Under the pieces are notes generated by a model, which was not told the origin of the DNA, searched no databases, and was given only the letters and a program-made list of their open reading frames with translations. This document shows positions 17,475-26,199 of a DNA stretch of 64,000 nucleotides, one piece after another. Origin of the DNA: Namhaeicola litoreus. Lineage in GTDB: Bacteria > Bacteroidota > Bacteroidia > Flavobacteriales > Flavobacteriaceae. The stretch lies in contig NZ_JBHTMY010000003.1 of the NCBI RefSeq assembly GCF_042679565.1, positions 806,001 through 870,000 of the forward strand, written 5' to 3'. Within the stretch, counting starts at the first letter, position 1; every line of letters begins with the position of its first letter. The translations under genes were made by a program, and so were the position numbers.

Positions 17475-20435
17475 ATGAAAAACATTTATTTACTCATTTT
17501 ACTGTTTGCTATTTCTTTAATAAGCTGTAAACAGGCGAATGAACAAGACCCCTATGAAATTAAAACTGCCACGGATGGTAAAGGTTTTAGTTACACGTAT
17601 TTTGACGGAGATCCTACGGGATTAAGACTTTATACCTTAGAGAATGGATTAACCGTTTATCTCAGCAAGAATGAGGACGAACCTAAAATTCAGACCTATA
17701 TGGCTGTTCGGGCCGGTTCGAATTACGATCCAAAAGAGAGTACCGGTTTAGCCCATTATTTGGAACATATGCTCTTTAAAGGGACCAGTGAATTTGGAAC
17801 ACAAGATTGGTCGTCGGAAAAGGTTTTATTGGATTCTATCAGTAAGTTATATGAAATACATAAGGCTGAAAATGATCCAGAAAAGAAAAAGGAAATTTAC
17901 CGTCAGATCGATAAGGTTTCTTTGGAAGCCTCTAATTACTCTATTGCCAATGAATACGATAAAATGGTTGGGGCTATGGGAGCTCAAGGAACGAACGCGC
18001 ATACCTGGTTTGAAGAAACGGTTTACCACAATAAGATCCCGGAAAACGAATTTGAAAAATGGGCTAAATTGGAAAGTGATCGTTTTGAAGAGTTAGTTTT
18101 ACGATTATTTCATACAGAACTAGAGGCCGTTTACGAAGAATTCAATCGAGGGCAAGACAATGATTTTAGAAAAAAATTCTCAACAACACTGGAAGGTTTA
18201 TTTCCAACTCACCCTTATGGGCAGCAAACAACGATCGGTACTTCAGATCATCTCAAAAACCCTTCTCTGGTTGCAATCCACAATTATTTTGAAAAATATT
18301 ATGTACCCAGTAATATGGGCTTAGTATTGGTAGGTGATATAGATTTTGAAGAAACCATCGATATCGTCAACAATACATTTGGAAAATGGGAAAATAAACC
18401 CGTAGAACACCCTGAACTTCCAAAAGAGTCACCGATTACTTCTCCTATCGTTAAAGAGGTATACGGACCCACCAATGAATCTGTTTATGTCGCTTTTAGA
18501 ACCGATAAAATCGGCAGTAAGGAGGCCAGAATGGTAAAATTGGTGGATATGATATTGGCGAATAGTCAAGCCGGTTTATTTGATCTTGATCTCAATCAGC
18601 AACAAAAGGTGCAAAACGCAACTTCTTTTACGCTCTTTCAAAATGACTATGGCATACATTTCTTAGACGGTTATCCTTTGGCTGGCCAAAGTTTAGACAC
18701 AGTGAAGGCATTGATGTTATCCACATTGGATAAAATTAAAAGTGGAAATTTTGATGATTGGATGATTGAAGCCGTCGTAAATGATTTAAAATTAAATCAG
18801 TTAAGAGAATTTGAATCCAGTACAGCTTTGGCTAACGCATATTTTAATTCATTTATTCATCGCCAGAATTGGGCCGATATAGTTAAGGAATTAGATGAAA
18901 TGAAAATGGTGACCAAAGAAGAATTGATCACTTTTGCCAATGATTTTTATAAGGATAATTATGTCGTCACTTATAAAAAACAAGGCACAGATGAAAACAT
19001 TGCAAAAGTTGAAAATCCGGGAATCACACCGATCAACTTAAACAGAGATAAACAATCGGATTATTTGGTGACTTTTAATGAGATGAAACCGGCAGAGATT
19101 TCTCCAGTGTTTGTCGATTTTGAAAAAGAGATTAACTATTCTAAGCTCTCAAATGATATAGACATAGCAAGTATCGAGAACAGAGTAAATGACCTATTTC
19201 AAATGAATTTTATTTTTGATATGGGTAGCGATCACAATAAAAAAATCTCCTTAGCAGCCGGGTATTTGGATTTTGTTGGGACAGAGAAATTTACGCCTGA
19301 AGACCTGAAAAAGGAATTTTACAAATTGGGTATCAATTACAATGTAAATACGGGAAGTGATCAGACCTATGTGAGTTTAAGTGGACTAAAGGAGAATATG
19401 AATAAAGGGCTACTCTTGTTAGAGGATCTTTGGAATAATGCTGTTGCTGATCAAGAGAGTTATGATAAATATGTAGCTAGAATACTCAAATCAAGAGAAG
19501 ACGGTAAAACTCAAAAAGACAATATTCTTTGGGATGGCTTATTTGAATATGCGAAATATGGAGATCATTCTCGATTGCGCAATATTTATACCGCAGATGA
19601 ATTGGCGAAGATAGATCCAAAAGAATTGGTTCAGATTGTAAAGGATTTGAAGAACTACGATCAACGTCTTTTTTACTACGGCAATGATCTCGATGCTGCC
19701 ATGGTGGCATTGAATGAAAGTCATCAAGTTGAGACACCCTTAAAATCTTATCCAGAACCAGAAACATATACTGCGCAAGAAACAGGAGGAAAGGTCTATT
19801 TTGTAGATTACGATATGGTCCAATCTGAAATGGTTTTGGTTTCAAAGGGAGATGCGTTTGATAAAGAAAAAATGGCTGAAGCACAATTATTTAACACTTA
19901 TTTTGGCAGTGGATTATCTTCCATCGTATTTCAGGAAATCAGAGAGTCTAAATCTTTGGCCTATAGCGCATTTTCTTCTTATAGTATGGCAAGAAAAGCG
20001 GGCGACGAGGATTACATTTATGCCTATGTGGGTACTCAAGCGAATAAATTACCCGAAGCGGTAGATGCCATGATGGATTTAATGAACGATATGCCAGAGG
20101 CACAAGAACAATTTGAGCAGGCCAAAGAATCGACCTTAAAAAAGATTGCCGCACAGAGAATTACCAAGTCCAATATATTTTGGAATTATGAAAGTTTGAA
20201 AAAACGAGGGATCGATTACGATATCAGGAAAGATGTCTATTCGGGTGTTCAAGAAATGGATATGACGGACTTAAAAAACTTTTTCGACGAAAATATCAAA
20301 GGAGGAGAATATACGACGGTGGTCATTGGAAATAAAAAGGATGTAGACATGAAAGCACTTGCTAAATTAGGGGAGGTGACAGAAATGGACATTGATTATT
20401 TATTTAATTACAAACAAACTGATTTAAAGCAATAA
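17475..20435 (+). CDS. M16 family zinc metallopeptidase, lipoprotein
   Basis: 986 aa, two tandem M16A/M16C units in one chain, as in pitrilysin-type peptidases. The N-terminus is a lipoprotein signal with lipobox LISC (Cys18). The catalytic inverted zinc motif is HYLEH (His94, Glu97, His98) in GLAHYLEHMLFKGT, with the third ligand Glu downstream in ELEAVYEEFNRG. The second half lacks the zinc motif and has the M16 C-terminal domain (FGSGLSSIVFQEIRESKSLAYSAFSSYS). It would degrade peptides in the periplasm or at the outer membrane. The first coding bases follow the sucD terminator directly, so it has its own promoter, which I could not pin down. Confidence 0.93.
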   Translation: MKNIYLLILLFAISLISCKQANEQDPYEIKTATDGKGFSYTYFDGDPTGLRLYTLENGLTVYLSKNEDEPKIQTYMAVRAGSNYDPKESTGLAHYLEHMLFKGTSEFGTQDWSSEKVLLDSISKLYEIHKAENDPEKKKEIYRQIDKVSLEASNYSIANEYDKMVGAMGAQGTNAHTWFEETVYHNKIPENEFEKWAKLESDRFEELVLRLFHTELEAVYEEFNRGQDNDFRKKFSTTLEGLFPTHPYGQQTTIGTSDHLKNPSLVAIHNYFEKYYVPSNMGLVLVGDIDFEETIDIVNNTFGKWENKPVEHPELPKESPITSPIVKEVYGPTNESVYVAFRTDKIGSKEARMVKLVDMILANSQAGLFDLDLNQQQKVQNATSFTLFQNDYGIHFLDGYPLAGQSLDTVKALMLSTLDKIKSGNFDDWMIEAVVNDLKLNQLREFESSTALANAYFNSFIHRQNWADIVKELDEMKMVTKEELITFANDFYKDNYVVTYKKQGTDENIAKVENPGITPINLNRDKQSDYLVTFNEMKPAEISPVFVDFEKEINYSKLSNDIDIASIENRVNDLFQMNFIFDMGSDHNKKISLAAGYLDFVGTEKFTPEDLKKEFYKLGINYNVNTGSDQTYVSLSGLKENMNKGLLLLEDLWNNAVADQESYDKYVARILKSREDGKTQKDNILWDGLFEYAKYGDHSRLRNIYTADELAKIDPKELVQIVKDLKNYDQRLFYYGNDLDAAMVALNESHQVETPLKSYPEPETYTAQETGGKVYFVDYDMVQSEMVLVSKGDAFDKEKMAEAQLFNTYFGSGLSSIVFQEIRESKSLAYSAFSSYSMARKAGDEDYIYAYVGTQANKLPEAVDAMMDLMNDMPEAQEQFEQAKESTLKKIAAQRITKSNIFWNYESLKKRGIDYDIRKDVYSGVQEMDMTDLKNFFDENIKGGEYTTVVIGNKKDVDMKALAKLGEVTEMDIDYLFNYKQTDLKQ

Positions 20436-20460
20436 ACGTTTAGTTATATTTAGATAGGAA

Positions 20461-20500
20461 GCGTCTCAAACTTGTGTTTTGAGGCGCTTTTTTATGAGAC
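20461..20500 (+). terminator. Intrinsic terminator after the M16 gene
   Basis: GCGTCTCAAA pairs with TTTTGAGGCGC (one G-T pair) around a short loop, directly followed by a run of T. Confidence 0.75.
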
Positions 20501-20518
20501 AGATCTTATTCATTTTAT

Positions 20519-20526
20519 TATCTTTG
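20519..20526 (+). promoter_or_regulatory. -7 promoter box for fabG
   Basis: TATCTTTG fits TAnnTTTG, 20 bases before the ATG, and lies just after the upstream terminator. Confidence 0.55.
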
Positions 20527-20546
20527 GAACTTAATCTTTACGAAAT

Positions 20547-21293
20547 ATGAAATTACTTGAAAATAAAATAGCGCTAATTACGGGCGCTTCGAGAGGGATC
20601 GGTAGGGGAATAGCTCTAGAATTCGCTAAACAGGGTGCCAGTGTGGCTTTTACTTATAATTCTTCAACAGAAGCGGCCAATGCTTTGGAAAAGGAATTAT
20701 CTTCTCACGGTATAAAGGCAAAAGGCTACCAGTCTAATGCGGCTATTTTTGATGCAGCACAAAGTTTGGTGGATGAAGTGATCAAGGAATTTGGGAAAAT
20801 TGATATTTTGATCAATAACGCAGGAATTACGAAAGATAACTTATTGATGCGGATATCTGAAGAAGATTTTGATAAGGTGATCGAAATCAATTTAAAATCA
20901 GTATTTAATCTCACTAAAGCTGTGATTCGCCCTATGATGAAACAGAGAAGTGGTTCGATCATCAACATGAGCTCAGTGGTAGGTGTAAAAGGAAATGCCG
21001 GTCAGACCAATTATGCGGCTTCTAAAGCCGGAATATTAGGTTTTACTAAATCCGTCGCCTTGGAGTTAGGTTCAAGAAACATCAGGTGTAATGCCATCGC
21101 ACCCGGTTTTATAGAAACGGAAATGACAGATAAGTTAGACGAAAAAACGGTGCAGGAATGGCGAAATGCAATTCCTTTAAAAAGAGGAGGAAAACCTGAA
21201 GATGTCGCCAATGCCTGTGTGTTTTTAGCAAGTGATATGTCTTCTTATATCACAGGGCAAACCATGCATGTAGACGGAGGTATGCTGACCTAA
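20547..21293 (+). CDS. fabG: 3-oxoacyl-ACP reductase
   Basis: 248 aa classical short-chain dehydrogenase. The NADPH motif TGASRGIGRG is at residues 13-22, NNAG at about 89-92, and the catalytic Ser-Tyr-Lys in MSSVVG and YAASKAG. The C-terminal GQTMHVDGGM is the FabG ending. It reduces 3-oxoacyl-ACP in fatty acid elongation. It stands alone between two terminators instead of in a fab cluster. Another SDR of the same type cannot be fully excluded, but the similarity pattern is FabG throughout. Confidence 0.93.
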   Translation: MKLLENKIALITGASRGIGRGIALEFAKQGASVAFTYNSSTEAANALEKELSSHGIKAKGYQSNAAIFDAAQSLVDEVIKEFGKIDILINNAGITKDNLLMRISEEDFDKVIEINLKSVFNLTKAVIRPMMKQRSGSIINMSSVVGVKGNAGQTNYAASKAGILGFTKSVALELGSRNIRCNAIAPGFIETEMTDKLDEKTVQEWRNAIPLKRGGKPEDVANACVFLASDMSSYITGQTMHVDGGMLT

Positions 21294-21316
21294 AAAAAAT
21301 AGATTTACTGCTTGAT

Positions 21317-21352
21317 AAACCCTAATTATTGAAAAATAGTTGGGGTTTTTTA
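21317..21352. terminator. Intrinsic terminator between convergent genes
   Basis: AAACCC at 21317-21322 pairs with GGGTTT at 21343-21348, with an inner TATT/AATA stem, and is followed by a T-run in the plus direction. It serves fabG and overlaps the stop of the opposing gene. Confidence 0.7.
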
Positions 21353-22168
21353 TAAGGTATCGCGAAGTTGAATTCTTTCGTGTTTTACCTGACCTTTTTT
21401 AAGCGCATTATGGTTTTCATAGCATTCTAAAAACGCTTCTATGATTTGTAAATCGCTGGCTCTTTCTATAAAGCTTTGTGAGTAATTGCATTCTGTTAAA
21501 AGGTCGTTCAATTCCTTTCTACTCATATCGAGATAATCCATGATCACTTCCCGATTGAATTTCTGCTCCATCATATTTCGAACTTCGTCACCTTCTTTTA
21601 ATTTTTTCAGTCGTTTGAGCTCTTTGGGTTTTTTGCCTAATTTACTATACCAGAAATCTGCAGGGTTAAAAATGGCACTCAAAGCACCCGTGTAAGTATT
21701 ACGACCAGCACCCATTTCATAAGCTTGAGGTAGACCATTGATATAAATCCTAGAATATTTGTCTTCAGGTACATTTTTGGCATCAACAACAAGTACACCG
21801 ATCAATTTATGTGATTTTACTGTGACTTCATCGATGACCACAGTTTTTTCATGAATGGCAATTTCCAATTCATTTCCTTTGAGAAGATCTCGGGTTACTT
21901 TTAATTTGACAGATTGATAACCAATATATGAAATAAATAAGGTGTCGTTTGGTATTGCAGAAATCTCAAATTTCCCATCTGTGTTCGTGATGGTTCCCAC
22001 AACCGTATTCAAATTGAGGATATGGGCACTTTGAAGGGGTTCATTATCGTGCACGCTAATCACACGGCCTTTTAACTTTCTGATTGTGTCTACTGCAGTT
22101 TCTCTTTCCTGCGCGCGAAGGCCCATTGAAAACAGAATTAAAAATGCAATAACAATTTTTTTAAGCAT
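21350..22168 (-). CDS. Carboxypeptidase-regulatory-like (CarboxypepD_reg-like) exported protein
   Basis: 272 aa. Signal peptide MLKKIVIAFLILFSMGLRAQ, then a CarboxypepD_reg-like beta-sandwich at about residues 31-115 (GRVISVHDNEPLQSAHILNLNTVVG, TNTDGKFEISA, LFISYIGYQSVKLKV). This module is also the N-terminal domain of SusC/TonB-dependent receptors, but no plug or barrel follows. The C-terminal part (residues 120-272) is charged and helical, without a motif I recognise. Probably periplasmic or outer-membrane-associated; function unknown. It lies downstream of the two tRNA genes on the same strand. Confidence 0.8.
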   Translation of the reverse strand: MLKKIVIAFLILFSMGLRAQERETAVDTIRKLKGRVISVHDNEPLQSAHILNLNTVVGTITNTDGKFEISAIPNDTLFISYIGYQSVKLKVTRDLLKGNELEIAIHEKTVVIDEVTVKSHKLIGVLVVDAKNVPEDKYSRIYINGLPQAYEMGAGRNTYTGALSAIFNPADFWYSKLGKKPKELKRLKKLKEGDEVRNMMEQKFNREVIMDYLDMSRKELNDLLTECNYSQSFIERASDLQIIEAFLECYENHNALKKGQVKHERIQLRDTL

Positions 22169-22261
22169 GCCGCAATGATACTAATAAAATGGCAAAATTT
22201 AGTGAAAATTTTACTAAAAGCGAGGAGGGTATTGTAAGCAATTTGTGTCATTATAAAAGTG

Positions 22262-22347
22262 TGCGCACGACTGGACTCGAACCAGCACGTTCTAAAGCGA
22301 ACACCAGCCCCTCAAGCTGGCGCGTCTACCAATTTCGCCACGTGCGC
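22262..22347 (-). tRNA. tRNA-Leu (anticodon GAG)
   Basis: 86-nt cloverleaf on the minus strand. Acceptor stem GCGCACG/CGTGCGC, anticodon stem CCAGC/GCTGG with loop TTGAGGG (anticodon GAG, G37), a long variable arm, T-loop TTCGAGT and discriminator A. The 3' CCA is not encoded. Confidence 0.95.
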
Positions 22348-22354
22348 AATGATA

Positions 22355-22384
22355 AAATAAAAAAAATCCGCTTTAAAAGCGGAT
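22355..22384 (-). terminator. Intrinsic terminator after tRNA-Lys
   Basis: On the minus strand ATCCGCTT pairs with AAGCGGAT (22366-22384) and is followed by a run of T toward 22355. It lies between the two tRNA genes, so tRNA-Leu probably has its own promoter. Confidence 0.7.
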
Positions 22385-22400
22385 CATTTTTAAAAGAACG

Positions 22401-22473
22401 TGACCTGGCTGGGGCTCGAACCCAGGACCCTATCCTTAAAAGGGATATGCTCTACCAACTGAGCTACCAGGTC
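22401..22473 (-). tRNA. tRNA-Lys (anticodon TTT)
   Basis: 73-nt cloverleaf on the minus strand. Acceptor stem GACCTGG/CCAGGTC, D-arm with GCTCAGTTGGTAGAGC, anticodon stem TATCC/GGATA with loop CTTTTAA (anticodon TTT), T-loop TTCGAGC, discriminator A, CCA not encoded. Confidence 0.96.
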
Positions 22474-22613
22474 TTTGTAAATTCGGTTGCAAATATACCA
22501 TCATTATTTTATTTTGCAAGGATTATTTTAAATAAATTTTGAAGATATTTGCATCAAAGATTAGGGCGCTAAAAATCAATTTATTAGCAATATCTAATAG
22601 CATATTTATAAAG

Positions 22614-23126
22614 ATGAGCATCATTACATTGATAGGATATATGGGCAGTGGTAAATCAACTGTTTCGAAAAAAGTAGCTAAAAGATTAAATTTTGAGGCT
22701 TTAGATTTAGACGAGTATATTGAAAGTCAGGAAAATAAAAGTATCAACGATATTTTTAAAGAAAAAGGGGAAATTTACTTTCGAAAACAGGAAAGGTTTT
22801 ATCTCGATCAAATTTTAAGAGAGAAAAAGAATCTCGTTCTCGCTTTGGGAGGAGGTACCCCTTGTTATGGCGATAATATGAGCTTAATTTTGAAGTATAG
22901 CAAGAGTGTCTATTTAAGAGCTCATATTCCAACGTTGGTATCGAGATTGAGTAAGGAACAAGATCTGCGACCCTTGATCGCAAGTTTAGATAAAGATCAA
23001 CTCAGTGAATTTGTTGCGAAGCATTTATTTGAACGCCGGAGTTTTTATGAGCAATCTCATTTTACAGTAGTTATAGATCAGAAAACGGTAGAAGAAATAA
23101 CAGAAGAAATTTGTCTTTTAATCTAA
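22614..23126 (+). CDS. aroK: Shikimate kinase
   Basis: 170 aa from the ATG at 22614. The frame is open 25 codons further up, but that part is not family-like, and the true N-terminus (SIITLIGYMGSGKST) begins here. The Walker A motif GYMGSGKST is followed by the shikimate-binding Asp in LDLDEYIE, the GGGTPC loop and the lid Arg in EQDLRPLI. It phosphorylates shikimate at the 3-hydroxyl in aromatic amino acid synthesis. The 3' end overlaps the opposing phosphoribosyltransferase gene by 9 bases. Confidence 0.93.
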   Translation: MSIITLIGYMGSGKSTVSKKVAKRLNFEALDLDEYIESQENKSINDIFKEKGEIYFRKQERFYLDQILREKKNLVLALGGGTPCYGDNMSLILKYSKSVYLRAHIPTLVSRLSKEQDLRPLIASLDKDQLSEFVAKHLFERRSFYEQSHFTVVIDQKTVEEITEEICLLI

Positions 23127-23615
23127 ATAGGCAATCGTACTATTCTTTTGAAATTCAACAGTAATATGCTCCTGTATAGAAGTAGATAAGGATATTCCTT
23201 TAAAATCAGCTTTTACCGGATATTTTTTATGATTTCGATTCACCAAGACCGCTGTTTTGAATTTTTTTAAAGGAACATTCAGAAAGTGTCTTACAGCGTA
23301 AATCAGGGAAGCACCCGAATTAAGTACATCATCCACTAAAACCACCGACTTATTTTCATAGTCACTCGGTTTTAAACTCGTTTTTATCTCCTCCAGGGGA
23401 TTCTTTTTGTTCACTTTTACGTCACAAAGCACAATTTTGATAGGAGAAATGTTTTGTAATACTTTTGCTATTTTTTTCGCCAACAAAAAACCATTTTCAC
23501 TGATGCCTGCAATAATGATTTCCTTTTCATCAATATTTGACTCATAAATTTGATAAGCGATACGTCTTATTTTGAATGTAATTTCTTGGCTGGTGAGTAT
23601 GATAGATCTCGACAT
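23118..23615 (-). CDS. Phosphoribosyltransferase (PyrR-like)
   Basis: 165 aa type I phosphoribosyltransferase fold. The PRPP-binding signature VVLVDDVLNSGAS is at about residues 90-102, with the hood segment and the C-terminal KKYPVKADFKGISL. The size and C-terminus resemble PyrR/uracil or hypoxanthine phosphoribosyltransferases; no RNA-binding function can be inferred. Last gene of the minus-strand unit S41-S4-TPMT-PRT; its stop overlaps aroK. The substrate base is not decidable from sequence. Confidence 0.85.
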   Translation of the reverse strand: MSRSIILTSQEITFKIRRIAYQIYESNIDEKEIIIAGISENGFLLAKKIAKVLQNISPIKIVLCDVKVNKKNPLEEIKTSLKPSDYENKSVVLVDDVLNSGASLIYAVRHFLNVPLKKFKTAVLVNRNHKKYPVKADFKGISLSTSIQEHITVEFQKNSTIAYLD

Positions 23616-23623
23616 GGAAATGC

Positions 23624-24214
23624 TTAATTTTTCTTCTCAAATATAAAAAAAAGTTCTCTTCCCCATCTCGGTTTGATGGAATTATAACTTCTTTCTAATA
23701 AGTTTAAATGAAAGTAGGGCTCAAAGAGATTTATATACTCTTCAGCAGAACCACCATAAGGGGGACCTTCTTCAGTCAAAGGAAAATCGAATAATAAACC
23801 AGCTATTTTTCCTTTTATGTTTAACATTGAATGGGCTTTTTGAACATACTCCTTTCGATATGTGGGGTCGATAGCACAAAAAAAGGTTTGTTCAAGAATG
23901 AGGTCATAGGTCTTCTGATGTGTGAAAAAATTTTCACAATGTAAATTTTCATCCTTAAAGTGAGGCACCCTATTTTTGAGTTCGGCAAGCGGATCTCTAG
24001 CAATATCAAGTACATGGACATTTTGAAATCCTTGTTTTAACAAATATTCAGCTTCATAGGCTCTTCCTGCTCCCGGAATTAAAATATCTAAATTTTTATT
24101 CTCTATTTGATCTATATAAGTTTTGATCGGCAAAGACACTGCACCAATATCCCAACCCGTTTGACCTTCGCGATATTTAGATTCCCAAAAAGCTTTTATT
24201 TCATTCTGATTCAT
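23624..24214 (-). CDS. TPMT-family SAM-dependent methyltransferase
   Basis: 196 aa. The N-terminus FWESKYREGQTGWDIGAVS and the SAM-binding motif ILIPGAGRAYEAEYL are characteristic of the thiopurine S-methyltransferase (TPMT) family, along with EQTFFCAIDPTYRKEYV and LLFDFPLTEEGPPYGG. Bacterial members methylate thiols, tellurite or selenium compounds; which applies here is unknown. The start overlaps the end of the S4 gene by 14 bases, indicating translational coupling. Confidence 0.9.
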   Translation of the reverse strand: MNQNEIKAFWESKYREGQTGWDIGAVSLPIKTYIDQIENKNLDILIPGAGRAYEAEYLLKQGFQNVHVLDIARDPLAELKNRVPHFKDENLHCENFFTHQKTYDLILEQTFFCAIDPTYRKEYVQKAHSMLNIKGKIAGLLFDFPLTEEGPPYGGSAEEYINLFEPYFHLNLLERSYNSIKPRWGRELFFIFEKKN

Positions 24215-24581
24215 TTTCGTCTATATAATCTTCTAAATCTCTACGGTCTTTTTTAGTAGGTCTGCCCGTTCCTTTTTTTCGGTAATAATCCTGGGCCAAT
24301 CTGAGCGCCTCTTTATTTTCAAAGGCAGAGACCGGGGTGAGATCTCTTCGGTATAAATCGACAATTTTTGCACCTACGCGGTTTTGAGGAATCTCTAAAA
24401 CTTCAATGATATAATTGATTTGATTATGACGAATTGTCAATTTCTCTCCACCATATATTTCTTTAGAAGGTTTTAAGGGAGAACCATCGATGCGCACATG
24501 ATTTTTTTTACATGCCTCAGCGGCGATGGTTCTTGTTTTGTAAAAACGGATACACCATAAGTATTTATCTATCCGCATCAT
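24201..24581 (-). CDS. S4-domain RNA-binding protein (HslR/Hsp15 family)
   Basis: 126 aa. The S4 RNA-binding fold is at residues 1-60 (MRIDKYLWCIRFYKTRTIAAEACKK, VRIDGSPLKPS), followed by a basic tail (RKKGTGRPTKKDRRDLEDY), as in Hsp15/HslR, which binds the 50S subunit with a stranded nascent chain. Two adjacent Met codons could start it; the second (24578) fits the family equally well. It begins directly after the S41 gene's stop codon and overlaps the methyltransferase start. Confidence 0.88.
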   Translation of the reverse strand: MMRIDKYLWCIRFYKTRTIAAEACKKNHVRIDGSPLKPSKEIYGGEKLTIRHNQINYIIEVLEIPQNRVGAKIVDLYRRDLTPVSAFENKEALRLAQDYYRKKGTGRPTKKDRRDLEDYIDENESE

Positions 24582-26081
24582 TTATTCCAATAACAAAGGG
24601 GTTCTGGAAAAATGTTTTGTGAGTTCCTCATTGTCTAATTCTAAGTACATATCATTGCGGTAATTAGGTATTGCTGCTGCATCGAGCAGATCATCCGCAA
24701 ATCTAAATTTTTGAGTATCCATTTTCATGGCCCTTCCAGTGATCATATTGATCGCCGCCTGCAATAAGGGCTCATCCGTATCACCTAAAGTACCTAAATT
24801 GGCGATATTTTCAGCAATTTCAAAATCAGGATCAAACCCGTCAATGTCGTTTTCATCCAGTTTGTTTCTGGTCTCTAAAATAATGGGTTGCATGGCGTAT
24901 TTATGATTTGGATTTGCACCCTCTTTACCAAAATTATTTGAGTCGTAAAGCGTTACTGAAGCTACAGATTTACCATAGGTCTTTTGACCAATTAATTTTA
25001 CATTGATGTAGGGTTTTAGGCCATTGATAATCAATTCACTGGCAGAAGCCGTGTTTCCGGTTGTCAAAATATAGATGCTATTCAGTTCTAAGCTATTGAT
25101 CAGATTTCCGTTTCCTAATCTATTCGGAAATTTTGAAATGAGGTAATCGGGTCTATTTGCCTCCCAATAGGCCTGATATTTTCTATTCCACTTTTCTTTC
25201 AGCAGAATTTCTCCGTTATACTGACCCGTAATCATACTTGCAATGGATACCGCTGTATTGACTGAACCTCCGGGGTTATATCGGAAGTCGAGCACAAGAT
25301 CTGTAACTCCTTCAGCTTTTAATTCACCAAAAGCACGATTGATTTCATCATCAAAATCATCATTAAAACGGTTGTACATGATATAACCTATTTTCTTACC
25401 GTCTATGGTAAACGATTTGCTGAGGTATACAGGGTTTTCTGTCAGTACCGACTTAGACAACTCAACATCCACTCCGGTCGGCGTGATGGTATTGTTCTCA
25501 ATTTTAGCCAGACTTAGGGTGTGTGAAGTACTCGATGATTCGTATAATAAGTCCACATAATTGGACCGGGTAATGGCAACACCATTGACATGGGTAAAAA
25601 TATCACCGCGTTTAATTTCCTTTTTACTGGCATCTGAATTAGGTAAAACATAACGTACATAACCAAAAACACCATTTTCTCCATAAGCGGCAACTCCAAA
25701 TTTAATTCCATCTGTCGTTGAAATCCCCTGGAAAGAATTCTCTAATTCAACATAGTCATCTACAATCCAGCTAAATCTATCTACTACATTTTTTTGGTAT
25801 AGGAGGTTATCAAAGAAAACAAAAGGATCATCTTCTGATTCTAAAAATGTTTTATAAGCATCCTGGCTCGCAAATTTATTATCTGCCAGGTTCGGAACAT
25901 TATCTTGCCAATAGTAAATTTCATTCATTCCTTGCCAGATAAAGTCTTGAATTTCAGTATTTTTTGATGCGATAGGGGGCTCTACTACTGTTGGATCATT
26001 GTCATCGCCTCCACAACTAGTCAACCATAAAGCCACCATCATTGAAAAAATCGAAACTGAAAATTTTATATTACTCTTCAT
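24582..26081 (-). CDS. S41 family peptidase, lipoprotein
   Basis: 499 aa. The lipobox LTSC (Cys23) is followed by an acidic linker (GGDDNDP) that in Bacteroidetes often directs surface exposure. An N-terminal helical domain (about 40-110) and a PDZ-like part (GVFGYVRYVLPNSDASKKEIKRGDIFTHVNGVAI) come before the tail-specific protease domain. The catalytic Ser is in TGNTASASELIING and the general-base Lys in GQKTYGKSVAS. A processing protease of the C-terminal-processing type at the cell envelope. First gene of the minus-strand unit and divergent from the ECF sigma gene. Confidence 0.92.
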   Translation of the reverse strand: MKSNIKFSVSIFSMMVALWLTSCGGDDNDPTVVEPPIASKNTEIQDFIWQGMNEIYYWQDNVPNLADNKFASQDAYKTFLESEDDPFVFFDNLLYQKNVVDRFSWIVDDYVELENSFQGISTTDGIKFGVAAYGENGVFGYVRYVLPNSDASKKEIKRGDIFTHVNGVAITRSNYVDLLYESSSTSHTLSLAKIENNTITPTGVDVELSKSVLTENPVYLSKSFTIDGKKIGYIMYNRFNDDFDDEINRAFGELKAEGVTDLVLDFRYNPGGSVNTAVSIASMITGQYNGEILLKEKWNRKYQAYWEANRPDYLISKFPNRLGNGNLINSLELNSIYILTTGNTASASELIINGLKPYINVKLIGQKTYGKSVASVTLYDSNNFGKEGANPNHKYAMQPIILETRNKLDENDIDGFDPDFEIAENIANLGTLGDTDEPLLQAAINMITGRAMKMDTQKFRFADDLLDAAAIPNYRNDMYLELDNEELTKHFSRTPLLLE

Positions 26082-26100
26082 AAATATTTATTTAAGTTGC

Positions 26101-26108
26101 CAAATTTA
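26101..26108 (-). promoter_or_regulatory. -7 promoter box for the S41 operon
   Basis: Minus-strand TAAATTTG fits TAnnTTTG, 19 bases before the ATG at 26081. Confidence 0.5.
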
Positions 26109-26179
26109 AAAAAAAAGCTTTGCATAAATTGTGCCATGTAACATTATTGACACATATTCGTCGATAGAGTATAAGTCGA

Positions 26180-26187
26180 TAGATTTG
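26180..26187 (+). promoter_or_regulatory. -7 promoter box for the sigma-factor operon
   Basis: TAGATTTG fits TAnnTTTG, 12 bases before the ATG at 26200. It supports this ATG over the open frame beginning at 26131. Confidence 0.5.
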
Positions 26188-26199
26188 GAAATCATTACA

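Noticed and set aside
19486..19884. A 132-codon open frame antisense to the M16 gene
   Set aside because: Antisense shadow of a solid coding frame without own motifs.
22197..22217. Hairpin TTTAGT/ACTAAA between tRNA-Leu and the downstream minus-strand gene
   Set aside because: Weak AT-only stem with a short T-run; could be a terminator but not convincing.
22189..22542. A 117-codon plus-strand open frame across both tRNA genes
   Set aside because: It reads through the antisense of tRNA-Leu and tRNA-Lys, has no protein-family features and is explained by the RNA genes.
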